In this document: in pieces, positions 1-6,074 of the stretch
Layout of the letters: the number at the start of each line of letters is the position of its first letter
How positions within the stretch are numbered: the stretch's first letter is position 1
Source of the DNA: Weeksellaceae bacterium
GTDB taxonomy: Bacteria; Bacteroidota; Bacteroidia; Flavobacteriales; Weeksellaceae
DNA: 19,170 nt
Direction of reading: 5' to 3'
NCBI GenBank assembly: GCA_028694715.1
Contig: JAQVKJ010000003.1
Coordinates: 1-19,170, forward strand
Notes under the pieces: model-generated
What the model saw: the letters and a program-made list of their open reading frames with translations, nothing else
The model's database searches: none
Told to the model about the DNA's origin: nothing
Program-made: the position numbers and the translations under genes

Positions 1-221
1 CTGAGTTTGGTGATGTCCACTTTTTTGATGAGAATTTCAGTGTAATGCTCTTCGGGCGCAGTGCTTTTTTCGAGGCTTCCAAGAATCTGTAGTAGCGTGG
101 TTTTCCCGGCACCCGACGCACCGACGATAGAAACGATTTCACCTTCGCTCACATCAATGGAAACTCCTTTGAGTACTTCCAGATTGTCAAAATTCTTGTA
201 AATATTCTTTGCGGCTATCAT
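1..221 (-). CDS. lolD: LolD-type ABC transporter ATP-binding protein, partial (N-terminal 73 residues)
   Basis: The gene runs off the left edge, so only the first 73 residues are visible. The protein starts MIAAKNIYKNF and carries a Walker A loop, GASGAGKTT, at residues 34-42, inside the stretch EIVSIVGASGAGKTTLLQIL. That wording is typical of Bacteroidota LolD, the ATPase that with LolC/E-type permeases extracts lipoproteins from the inner membrane for transfer to the outer membrane. The Q-loop, signature motif and Walker B lie outside the window, so other members of the MacB/LolD/FtsE group cannot be fully excluded. The ATG at 221 is preceded by AT-rich DNA without a Shine-Dalgarno. The next gene upstream, an azurin-like lipoprotein, is separated by a terminator, so this gene probably has its own promoter between 222 and 285. 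Confidence 0.85.
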   Translation of the reverse strand, partial: MIAAKNIYKNFDNLEVLKGVSIDVSEGEIVSIVGASGAGKTTLLQILGSLEKSTAPEEHYTEILIKKVDITKL

Positions 222-251
222 CGGTCTAAAATTAGGTACAATTCATCAAAG

Positions 252-268
252 TACAAAAGAGTTTTGTA
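252..268. repeat. Perfect 7-bp inverted repeat upstream of lolD
   Basis: TACAAAA and TTTTGTA are separated by three bases (GAG). The repeat lies 31 bp upstream of the lolD start and downstream of the azurin terminator. It has the size and symmetry of a small dimeric-repressor site. It could also simply be AT-rich symmetry, because the arms contain little GC. Confidence 0.35.
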
Positions 269-280
269 GTGCTTGTATAG

Positions 281-319
281 AAAACAAAAAAAATCAGTTC
301 CCCTTTGGGAACTGATTTT
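281..319 (-). terminator. Rho-independent terminator of the azurin-like gene
   Basis: A perfect 13-bp stem pairs 290-302 with 307-319 around a 4-base loop. On the minus strand it is followed by a run of T (A-run at 286-293 on the plus strand). It lies 21 bp past the stop codon of the azurin-like gene and separates it from lolD. Confidence 0.88.
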
Positions 320-339
320 GAATTTTATTTGTCTGAAAA

Positions 340-853
340 TTATTCAACAGTGATAGTACCCTGCATTACCCCAAAGTGCCCCGGGAAAGAGCAGAAGAAA
401 GGATAAACGCCTGGTTCAGTCAAATTGAATGTTGAAGTTTTTTCTTCACCTGGGCCAGCCATTTCAGTATAACCGATGATGGCGTCTTTCATTTCGCCGT
501 CGATGTTTTCAATACCTCCCAACTCAACTGCTTTCATGCCGAAATCTTTCACTTCTGAACCTGGTTTCAGGATGACAACATCATGAGACATTGCCTCAGC
601 AGGAAGTGTACCTACATTTTTGATGGTTACGGTGATTTCACCGGCGGGTACAGTGAATTCATTTTTGTCATATTGCATTTGGTCGTTGCCTTCGAGTACG
701 ATGGTACTTGCAGGCTGTGTCGTCAGCTGTTTCTGTAGCAGTGGTCTCAGTTGCAGCTGGTTCTTCAGTAACAGTATCTGCGTCTTTGTTTCCGCCGCAG
801 GCTACAAATGTGAAAGCTCCTATTCCCAATAGGAAATAACTTAATTTTTTCAT
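340..853 (-). pseudogene. Azurin-family copper lipoprotein, reading frame broken by a one-base shift
   Basis: Two overlapping frames together make one azurin-like cupredoxin. The first (853 down to 668) starts MKKLSYFLLGIGAFTFVAC, a lipoprotein signal peptide with its lipid-accepting Cys at 19, followed by an Ala/Thr/Glu linker. The second frame (to 340) supplies the copper domain, including STIVLEGNDQMQYDKNEFTV. All four type 1 copper ligands are present in the second-frame ORF: His32 (MSHDVV), then Cys96-X4-His101-X3-Met105 (FFCSFPGHFGVM). Passing from one frame to the other needs a +1 step in the linker, between the last stop of the second frame (near Cys19) and the TGA at 668. Family role: periplasmic or outer-membrane-anchored electron carrier in respiration. 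The intact ligands suggest a sequencing error, a very recent mutation or, less likely, programmed frameshifting. A 21-bp-distant terminator follows. Confidence 0.85.
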
Positions 854-876
854 TTTTAATTTGTTTTTTTGAGCTT

Positions 877-884
877 CAAAAGTA
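877..884 (-). promoter_or_regulatory. Candidate -7 box for the azurin-like gene
   Basis: The minus strand reads TACTTTTG, matching the Bacteroidota -7 consensus TAnnTTTG, 23 nt before the ATG at 853. No convincing -33 TTTG is seen at the usual distance, so support is partial. Confidence 0.4.
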
Positions 885-937
885 CTGATTTGTTTTGATT
901 TAGCCGCTAATATTTATCAGTTTTTAGTAAATTTTTA

Positions 938-969
938 TATCCCCTTAACCGAATCAGTTTCGTGGGATA
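938..969. other. Two-step imperfect hairpin between the outer-membrane protein gene and the azurin gene
   Basis: TATCCC at 938-943 can pair with GGGATA at 964-969. An inner four-pair stem (CGAA with TTCG) lies within it. The structure starts 5 bp past the stop of the 974-1474 gene and, on the minus strand, is followed by AT-rich sequence but no clean T-run. It may be a weak terminator or a stabilising 3' structure. Nothing else is evident in the 854-973 gap apart from the -7 box. Confidence 0.25.
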
Positions 970-973
970 GAAA

Positions 974-1474
974 TCAATTCAAACCCGGAGAGCTGAACAC
1001 TGCGATCATTGGGATATGGATAATCAATCCGAACCGGATTCCGTTGAATGTGGTGTATTTGTGTTTGCTGAATTCAAAAGAATAACCCACGCTGGCTTCC
1101 ATGAGTCCCAAGATAGAAATACCGGCTTCGGGCGTGAGGTTCCAGGGCGAGACATTGACTCGGGCCGAATAGAAAGTTGCGTGAATGTACTCATTGTACG
1201 GGCTTAACTTTTTGCTGTTGAACTGATAACCGATGCCCAACTCAGGTACGGCAATAAATTTGTTTTTGAAATAAGCCATATTTACCGTCGCACTCAAATC
1301 AATCAGATTGCTGTTGGTTTGAACCAGATAAATTTCGGGCCCGGCCTTGAAATAATTTCCGTTCAGATTGACATAACCCAATTGAAAGAGCAGATGAGCT
1401 GTGGTCCCACCTTTTTGTTGTGCGTTGGACATTACAAAGGCGAGTAGCAAAGCAATTTTCAGCAAATTCCTCAT
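974..1474 (-). CDS. Small secreted protein, predicted outer-membrane beta-barrel
   Basis: I do not recognise a named family. The 166-residue product starts with a clear Sec signal peptide (MRNLLKIALLLAFVMSNA, probable cleavage before QQ). The rest is rich in alternating hydrophobic and polar residues with repeated aromatic positions and short turns containing Asn or Gly, for example LGYVNLNGNYFKAGPEIYLV and GIGYQF. This is the pattern of small 8-strand outer-membrane barrels common in Bacteroidota, and no cytoplasmic domain is visible. The ATG at 1474 lies 15 nt after the stop of the universal stress protein gene, so the two are probably co-transcribed. The barrel assignment is inferred from sequence pattern only. 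Confidence 0.7.
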   Translation of the reverse strand: MRNLLKIALLLAFVMSNAQQKGGTTAHLLFQLGYVNLNGNYFKAGPEIYLVQTNSNLIDLSATVNMAYFKNKFIAVPELGIGYQFNSKKLSPYNEYIHATFYSARVNVSPWNLTPEAGISILGLMEASVGYSFEFSKHKYTTFNGIRFGLIIHIPMIAVFSSPGLN

Positions 1475-1489
1475 CCGGAAAAATTCAGT

Positions 1490-2308
1490 TTAAGGAAGTA
1501 CAATCAATGGGGTTTTGGCATCATAAACCAAATCGTTTATCAGAAACTTTCTAAACAAATAGTCGGTCAGTAACCTCTCACCTTTTTGTACTACCAGTAG
1601 TTCGTTTGATTTACCGCTGATTATATTCTGAATGTTTTTTGACGGATTGTCACTCACATAAATTTCGTAGAATGTTTTGTAGTTCTCAGAAAACATGTCG
1701 GCGTGTTCTTTCAGCATTTTCTCAACTTCGGTGGTGTCATCATCGGGTCTGGACAGATTAAAAAACACTATTCGTGTTTCCTTGTTGTCTATAAAATTCA
1801 GCAATCGGTTGAATTCAAACAGATTCAATTGGTATTTGTCCGAAATTCCTACGAAGATATTTTTGTGGTGATAATCCGAAAGTGTGTTGGGAATGGCCAC
1901 CAAAATATTGGGCGTATTTTCTATGGTATGGATAATGGTGTTTCTCAAAAAGAATTTTTTGATGAATCCGTATTTTTTCAATCCGGCCAGAATCACATTC
2001 TCAAACGATTGTTCCAACAGTTCATTCAGTGTGTGCTGCAAATCTTTTTCTGTGGCCAAATAAGACACCGGAATCATCGGTGGAATAATCCCGTGGCCAA
2101 TTTTCCTCAGGTTTTCTTCGGCTTGGTCATTGGCGTTTTTGATCAGCGCATTCCGTTCTTTGTCATCTGTAAATGCCGGTATTTGAACCGGTGTCTGATG
2201 AAGCAAAAGTACTTCGGCCTGTATATGACTTGCCCAGTCACAGCCATATTCAATCAGATTTTTTGAGGTCTCTGAAAAATCAATTAAAAGGATAAAGCGT
2301 TTTCTCAT
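1490..2308 (-). CDS. Tandem universal stress protein (UspA family) with degenerate nucleotide-binding loops
   Basis: This 272-residue protein consists of two Usp folds. The first begins with the typical KRFILLIDFSETSKNLIEYG strand-helix unit and ends near NILVAIP. The second runs from KNIFVGISDKY to the C-terminal TPLIVLP. Usp proteins are soluble stress or energy-state responders that act as dimers, and tandem forms mimic a dimer. The family's ATP-binding signature (G-2X-G-9X-G-S/T) is not conserved. The corresponding places read LAGLKKYGFIKKFFLRN in domain 1 and VQKGERLLTDYLFRKFL in domain 2, suggesting the non-ATP-binding class. The ATG at 2308 gives a natural N-terminus. The small outer-membrane protein gene follows after 15 nt. 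A possible -7 box lies about 155 nt upstream, implying a long leader. Confidence 0.9.
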   Translation of the reverse strand: MRKRFILLIDFSETSKNLIEYGCDWASHIQAEVLLLHQTPVQIPAFTDDKERNALIKNANDQAEENLRKIGHGIIPPMIPVSYLATEKDLQHTLNELLEQSFENVILAGLKKYGFIKKFFLRNTIIHTIENTPNILVAIPNTLSDYHHKNIFVGISDKYQLNLFEFNRLLNFIDNKETRIVFFNLSRPDDDTTEVEKMLKEHADMFSENYKTFYEIYVSDNPSKNIQNIISGKSNELLVVQKGERLLTDYLFRKFLINDLVYDAKTPLIVLP

Positions 2309-2339
2309 ATTTCGTATTTTTATTGACTAAGTTAATCAT

Positions 2340-2465
2340 TTATTTTAAAAAATCAGTCGAACCACAGTCAAAAGTCCTCTGATTGTCAGCTCTCATTGTT
2401 GCTGATGGATTTACAGAAGAAACAGATGTTTTATAGACGATTTTTTCTGTGAATTCAACTTTCAA
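2340..2465 (-). other. Possible small ORF (41 codons) in the leader of the universal stress protein gene
   Basis: The minus strand has a stop-free stretch from just after 2517 to the TAA at 2340-2342. Reading from the TTG at 2465 gives 41 residues, beginning MKVEFTEKIVYK and ending CGSTDFLK. The only nearby ATG (2517) starts MTKSSIDLLFS in another frame and would need a +1 shift at TCC-TGA to join it. No family is recognised. The TTG overlaps a candidate -7 box, so promoter and coding readings compete. It may be a remnant or a chance ORF. Confidence 0.2.
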
Positions 2466-2470
2466 ATATA
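2463..2470 (-). promoter_or_regulatory. Candidate -7 box for the universal stress protein operon
   Basis: The minus strand reads TATATTTG, a full match to TAnnTTTG, 154 nt before the ATG at 2308. No good -33 element is seen, and no closer match exists, so the leader would be about 150 nt long. Confidence 0.3.
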
Positions 2471-2530
2471 CAGTTTCTGTTTCAGGAAAATAGCAGATCG
2501 ATACTGCTTTTCGTCATGAAATTAATAAAT

Positions 2531-2560
2531 AAAAAAAAGCGCAATCTCAAAAGATTGCGC
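2531..2560 (-). terminator. Rho-independent terminator of htrA
   Basis: A perfect 9-bp GC-rich stem (GCGCAATCT at 2539-2547 with its complement at 2552-2560) has a 4-base loop. On the minus strand it is followed by eight T residues. It lies about 30 bp past the htrA stop. Confidence 0.92.
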
Positions 2561-2590
2561 CAACCTAAAACTATGAAAACACTTTAGGGT

Positions 2591-4111
2591 CTATTCCAGT
2601 GTGAATCCTCTGGTATAAATTCTTCCGTCCAAATCCACATAACTGATAGATACTCTTCCTTGATGGGATTTCAGTATCTTCTCAATTTCTTTTTGACTGC
2701 TTACTTCTTTGTTGTTCACTTTCAGGATGATAAATCCGTTGTAGATTCCAATACCTCTTAGTTTGCTTCCCGGTTGCATGTTTTTGACCATTACACCGTA
2801 ATCTGTGCCGAAACTTATTTTTTGTCTTTCGGTGAGCGGTTCAAACTCTGCACCCAGTTTTTCTGTCACAGTCAAATCGGCGATGGATCGCCTTTTTGTA
2901 TTTCCGCTTTGGTCTCTCAGCGTAACGGTATAGTTTTTATACTTGCCGTCTCTCAAAATTTTAACATTTACTTTGTCGCCAGGATATTTGTTAGCGATGG
3001 TGAATGTGAGTTTAGACAGGCTGGTAATTTTCTGACCGTCAATTTCCGTAATGATATCTCCTTTCTCAAGACCGGCTGCCAATGCGCCTCCGTTTTCGCT
3101 AAGTGACTGCACCAGAATTCCTTGTTGGGTTTTCAGTTGGGTGTTGTTTTGTCGGTTAAATTCTTTTACAGTGGACTCATCGTTCAAATCCATTGCTTGG
3201 ACACCCAGATAACCTCTTTGTACCAAGCCGTATTCTTTGATGTCTTCAACCACTTTTTTTACCAAATTGGACGGTATCGCAAAACCGTAACCCGAGAATG
3301 TTCCGGTGGGAGATGATATTGCTGTATTGATACCCACCAAGTCCCCATTTGGGTTGACCAGTGCACCTCCGCTGTTACCTGGGTTAATTGCCGCATCGGT
3401 CTGTATGAACGATTCAATCGGATTGGCTGCATTTCTTCTGAGGATATCGATGCTTCTTCCTTTGGCCGAAACTATGCCGGCCGTTACGGTTGAATTCAAG
3501 CCAAATGGATTGCCTACGGCAAGCACCCAATCGCCCACATTGATGGCATCTGAATCCACAAATTTGATGTATGGAAGCCCTTTTTCTTCGATTTTCATCA
3601 AAGCGATATCGGTGTTGGGATCGGTTCCTACCAATTCGGCTATGTATGACCTTTGGTCGTTCAGCACCACTTCAATTTTGTCTGAGCCTTTAATGACATG
3701 ATTGTTGGTCACCACATAACCATCAGGTGAAATAATCACACCCGAACCCATGCCTGTCGGTTTGTCAGGATCGGGCTGACTTCTTTGCTGATTGGGAAAT
3801 CCAAAGAAAAATTCAAAAGGATCCATGTACCTTTGATTATTGGATCTGGTAGAGAAATTGTTGATGCTGACCACTGCATTGATGGTCTTTTGCGAAGCAG
3901 CAACAAAATCGGGAACATTTGCAGTATAGTTGCCTTTATAATCTACAAATGAAAATGCGCCGTTGTGATTGTCTGTACTTGTGATGATCGGTTGGTCGGC
4001 TGTGGTTGCAGGAGAAAAATATTTCATACCCAAGATTGCAAAAGTTGCACTAAAGAGTCCAACCATCAAATATCCAAAATATTTTTTCATATAGTCTGTT
4101 TTTAAATTCAT
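2591..4111 (-). CDS. degQ: HtrA/Deg-family serine protease with two PDZ domains
   Basis: This is a periplasmic quality-control protease/chaperone that degrades misfolded envelope proteins. A single N-terminal membrane or signal segment (YFGYLMVGLFSATFAILGM) is followed by a trypsin-like domain with the full catalytic triad. The triad is His138 (VVTNNHVI), Asp168 (NTDIALMKI) and Ser247 (PGNSGGAL), numbered from the ATG at 4111. The activation loop carries DPFEFFFGFP. Two PDZ domains follow, roughly residues 295-390 (RGYLGVQAMDL onward) and 420-505. At 506 residues the length is normal for DegP/DegQ. A TTG at 4123 extends the frame, and ATG 4090 is another possible start giving MKKYFGYLM. I prefer 4111 because it follows the promoter at 4133-4164 at a short distance. 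The gene is monocistronic between that promoter and the 2531-2560 terminator. DegP, DegQ and DegS cannot be separated by sequence alone, but two PDZ domains exclude DegS. Confidence 0.95.
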   Translation of the reverse strand: MNLKTDYMKKYFGYLMVGLFSATFAILGMKYFSPATTADQPIITSTDNHNGAFSFVDYKGNYTANVPDFVAASQKTINAVVSINNFSTRSNNQRYMDPFEFFFGFPNQQRSQPDPDKPTGMGSGVIISPDGYVVTNNHVIKGSDKIEVVLNDQRSYIAELVGTDPNTDIALMKIEEKGLPYIKFVDSDAINVGDWVLAVGNPFGLNSTVTAGIVSAKGRSIDILRRNAANPIESFIQTDAAINPGNSGGALVNPNGDLVGINTAISSPTGTFSGYGFAIPSNLVKKVVEDIKEYGLVQRGYLGVQAMDLNDESTVKEFNRQNNTQLKTQQGILVQSLSENGGALAAGLEKGDIITEIDGQKITSLSKLTFTIANKYPGDKVNVKILRDGKYKNYTVTLRDQSGNTKRRSIADLTVTEKLGAEFEPLTERQKISFGTDYGVMVKNMQPGSKLRGIGIYNGFIILKVNNKEVSSQKEIEKILKSHQGRVSISYVDLDGRIYTRGFTLE

Positions 4112-4132
4112 GCTTTTTGTCAAATTTCAATT

Positions 4133-4164
4133 CAAATTTAATACCAATAAATACAGTCTGACAA
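4133..4164 (-). promoter_or_regulatory. Promoter of htrA (-33/-7, Bacteroidota type)
   Basis: The minus strand has TTG (4162-4164), a 21-nt spacer and TAAATTTG (4133-4140). This agrees with the TTTG...TAnnTTTG consensus of the Bacteroidota primary sigma factor. The -7 box ends 21 nt before the ATG at 4111. Confidence 0.6.
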
Positions 4165-4255
4165 GTGGTTTAACTGCATTTTAACAAATATTATAAGAAC
4201 TTTATGGGAAAGGCGGATTTGCAGTAGTTAATGCAACTGCTTCTGCTGAATTTAT

Positions 4256-4263
4256 TAAATTTG
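4256..4263 (+). promoter_or_regulatory. Candidate -7 box for dapF-mltG
   Basis: TAAATTTG matches TAnnTTTG and ends 15 nt before the preferred TTG start at 4279. The nearest TTTG upstream (4218-4221) is too far away (34 nt) for a standard -33. If used, this box would put transcription start downstream of the ATG at 4231 and so supports the TTG start. Confidence 0.4.
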
Positions 4264-4278
4264 CTTAAAATTTTGAAC

Positions 4279-5058
4279 TTGAAAATTTCTTTTTCCAAAT
4301 ACCAAGGTGCAGGCAATGATTTTGTGATGATCGACAATCGGAATCAATCCTTTGTGGCTTCCATTCCGCTGGTCAGAAAATTATGCGACCGACATTTTGG
4401 CATCGGTGCTGATGGGTTGATTCTTTTACAGAACGATGATTCCGAAGATTTCAGAATGATTTATTTCAATTCAGACGGTAAGCCCGGAAGCATGTGTGGA
4501 AACGGAGGCAGATGTATTGTTGGTTTTGCCCGTGATTTGGGATTGATTGAGAAGGAAACCCGATTTGTCGCGCCTGACGGATTGCACCATGCCGTTATCG
4601 AAAATGATGAATTTATCTCGCTGAGTATGTGTGATGTAGGTGAAATAGAGATCTATCCTACGCATTGTTTCTTGGACACCGGCTCACCCCATCATATTGA
4701 ATTTGTTGAGGAAGTAAATGAAGTAGATGTAAAAAACAAAGGAAGAAAGATTCGTTACGGTACTCCCTATTGTGAAACCGGTTCAAATGTAAATTTTGTC
4801 CAGATTATCAATCCAAATACTATAAAAATAAGGACATACGAAAGAGGCGTTGAGGACGAAACCCTTGCTTGCGGAACCGGTATAACCGCAGCTGCCATTG
4901 CAGCATATGACTCAGGCAGAATCAATGTGAACGAAGTGAATGCGTTGGCTGTGGGAGGTGAATTGAAAGTCAGCTTCACAAAAAACAACGGACACTATGA
5001 GAATATCCGACTGGGTGGTCCTGCCAAAGTAGTATTTAATGGTGAAATTGAAATCTGA
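4279..5058 (+). CDS. dapF: Diaminopimelate epimerase
   Basis: DapF converts LL-diaminopimelate to meso-diaminopimelate in the cytoplasm, the last step before lysine and peptidoglycan cross-link precursors. The cofactor-free enzyme uses two cysteines as acid and base. Both are present: Cys73 in MCGNGGRC and Cys198 in LACGTGITAAA. The start MKISFSKYQGAGNDFVMIDNR has the usual DapF N-terminus. The frame is open upstream to an ATG at 4231, but that would add a Leu-rich tail (MQLLLLNLLNLLKILN) not known in the family. I therefore choose the TTG at 4279 (TTG at 4273 is also possible), giving 259 residues, the normal length. The stop overlaps the mltG start in TGATG, so the two are translationally coupled. 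The genes form a peptidoglycan pair, divergent from htrA. Confidence 0.95.
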   Translation: MKISFSKYQGAGNDFVMIDNRNQSFVASIPLVRKLCDRHFGIGADGLILLQNDDSEDFRMIYFNSDGKPGSMCGNGGRCIVGFARDLGLIEKETRFVAPDGLHHAVIENDEFISLSMCDVGEIEIYPTHCFLDTGSPHHIEFVEEVNEVDVKNKGRKIRYGTPYCETGSNVNFVQIINPNTIKIRTYERGVEDETLACGTGITAAAIAAYDSGRINVNEVNALAVGGELKVSFTKNNGHYENIRLGGPAKVVFNGEIEI

Positions 5059-6074
5059 TGAAGAAGTTGGGTGTATTGCTGCTTTTTTGCAGTCTGTTGT
5101 TGCAGGTATCATGTAATTATTTCCGTGGACAGAAGAAAGACATCAAAGAAGACGGTTTTTTGTATGTCCGTACTGGTGCGGGAATGGATGAGGTACTCGA
5201 CTCATTGTCAGACAAACTCAATCAGCCCGATGCATTTCGTACATATGCACTTTCGAGAGAATATTCTTCAAAAATAAAAGCCGGAAAATACAAATTGTCC
5301 AAGAGTGAATCCAACAAGGAATTGTTGAATCGTTTGATTTTGGGAATCCAGGAAGAAGTCCCATTGATGATTGGAAACGAACCGACGATTTTTCATCTGG
5401 CCGGAAAAGTTTCAAAAAAGATTGAAGCTGATTCTGCCCAAATCGTAAAAGCAATTATCGATTATGCCAAAAAACAAAATCCTGTACTCGATGCCGAAAC
5501 CGTAAAAATCTATTTTCTTCCGAATACCTATAATTTTTTCTGGCCGACAGACGGTGAACAGTTTGTGGAAAGAATGTATGCAGAATTCCAAAAAGTATGG
5601 ACGGAAGAACGACAGCAAAAAGCGGATGAAATGGGACTCAGTACGCTTCAGGTTTTCACGCTGGCTTCGATCGTACAGATGGAATCTTCAAAAACGGACG
5701 AACAGCCAATGGTTGCACAGGCCTATCTGAACAGATTGGCCGAAGGAATGAAATTGCAGGCAGACCCGACTTCTGTATATGCCTACAAGCTTCAGAACGG
5801 TTTCAATCACAGAATACAACGGGTGACCGGCATTCATCTTTCTGCTCCTTCTGAATACAATACATACAAGGTGCATGGTTTGCCGCCTGCCCCGATTTGT
5901 CTGCCCAATCTTTCGGCCATTGATGCGGTATTGAATCCCGAACCACATCCTTATGTTTATTTTTGTGCCGATCCCGACCGGCCGGGTTATCACAGCTTTA
6001 CAAACAGCTATGCAGAGCATCAGAAAAATGCTGCAAAATACAGGGAATGGCTTGAAAGCAGAGGAATCAGATAG
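5058..6074 (+). CDS. mltG: Endolytic murein transglycosylase MltG
   Basis: MltG cleaves nascent glycan strands at the membrane and is thought to set strand length as a terminase of peptidoglycan synthesis. The 338-residue product has an N-terminal hydrophobic segment, a LysM-like region about residues 30-95 (GAGMDEVLDSL, KIKAGKYKL), and the YceG/MltG catalytic domain. The catalytic Glu is Glu209 in LASIVQMES, aligned with ASIVEKET of Escherichia coli MltG. Supporting motifs are KLQADPTSVYA and YNTYKVHGLPPAPI. The N-terminal segment ends LLLQVSC, with Cys19 where a lipobox would place it. The protein may therefore be a lipoprotein rather than a simple single-pass membrane protein, although Gln at -3 is atypical. 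The start ATG overlaps the dapF stop. The 3' end overlaps that of mfd by 8 bp. Confidence 0.95.
   Translation: MKKLGVLLLFCSLLLQVSCNYFRGQKKDIKEDGFLYVRTGAGMDEVLDSLSDKLNQPDAFRTYALSREYSSKIKAGKYKLSKSESNKELLNRLILGIQEEVPLMIGNEPTIFHLAGKVSKKIEADSAQIVKAIIDYAKKQNPVLDAETVKIYFLPNTYNFFWPTDGEQFVERMYAEFQKVWTEERQQKADEMGLSTLQVFTLASIVQMESSKTDEQPMVAQAYLNRLAEGMKLQADPTSVYAYKLQNGFNHRIQRVTGIHLSAPSEYNTYKVHGLPPAPICLPNLSAIDAVLNPEPHPYVYFCADPDRPGYHSFTNSYAEHQKNAAKYREWLESRGIR

Noticed and set aside
2322..2336. FNR/CRP-like site (ATTGAC-TAA-GTTAAT) before the universal stress protein gene
   Set aside because: The half-sites match imperfectly and are spaced 3 rather than 4 nt, so it is not a convincing FNR box.
3306..3701. 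131-codon plus-strand ORF opposite htrA
   Set aside because: It lies fully antisense to the conserved protease domain and its product resembles no protein. It is a codon-usage shadow, as are the other long ORFs opposite mfd, parC, parE and ychF.
4231..4278. ATG-initiated extension of dapF giving a Leu-rich N-terminus (possible signal or membrane segment)
   Set aside because: DapF is cytoplasmic and its conserved start is MKISFSKYQG-like. The extension spans a -7 box and looks like untranslated promoter DNA.
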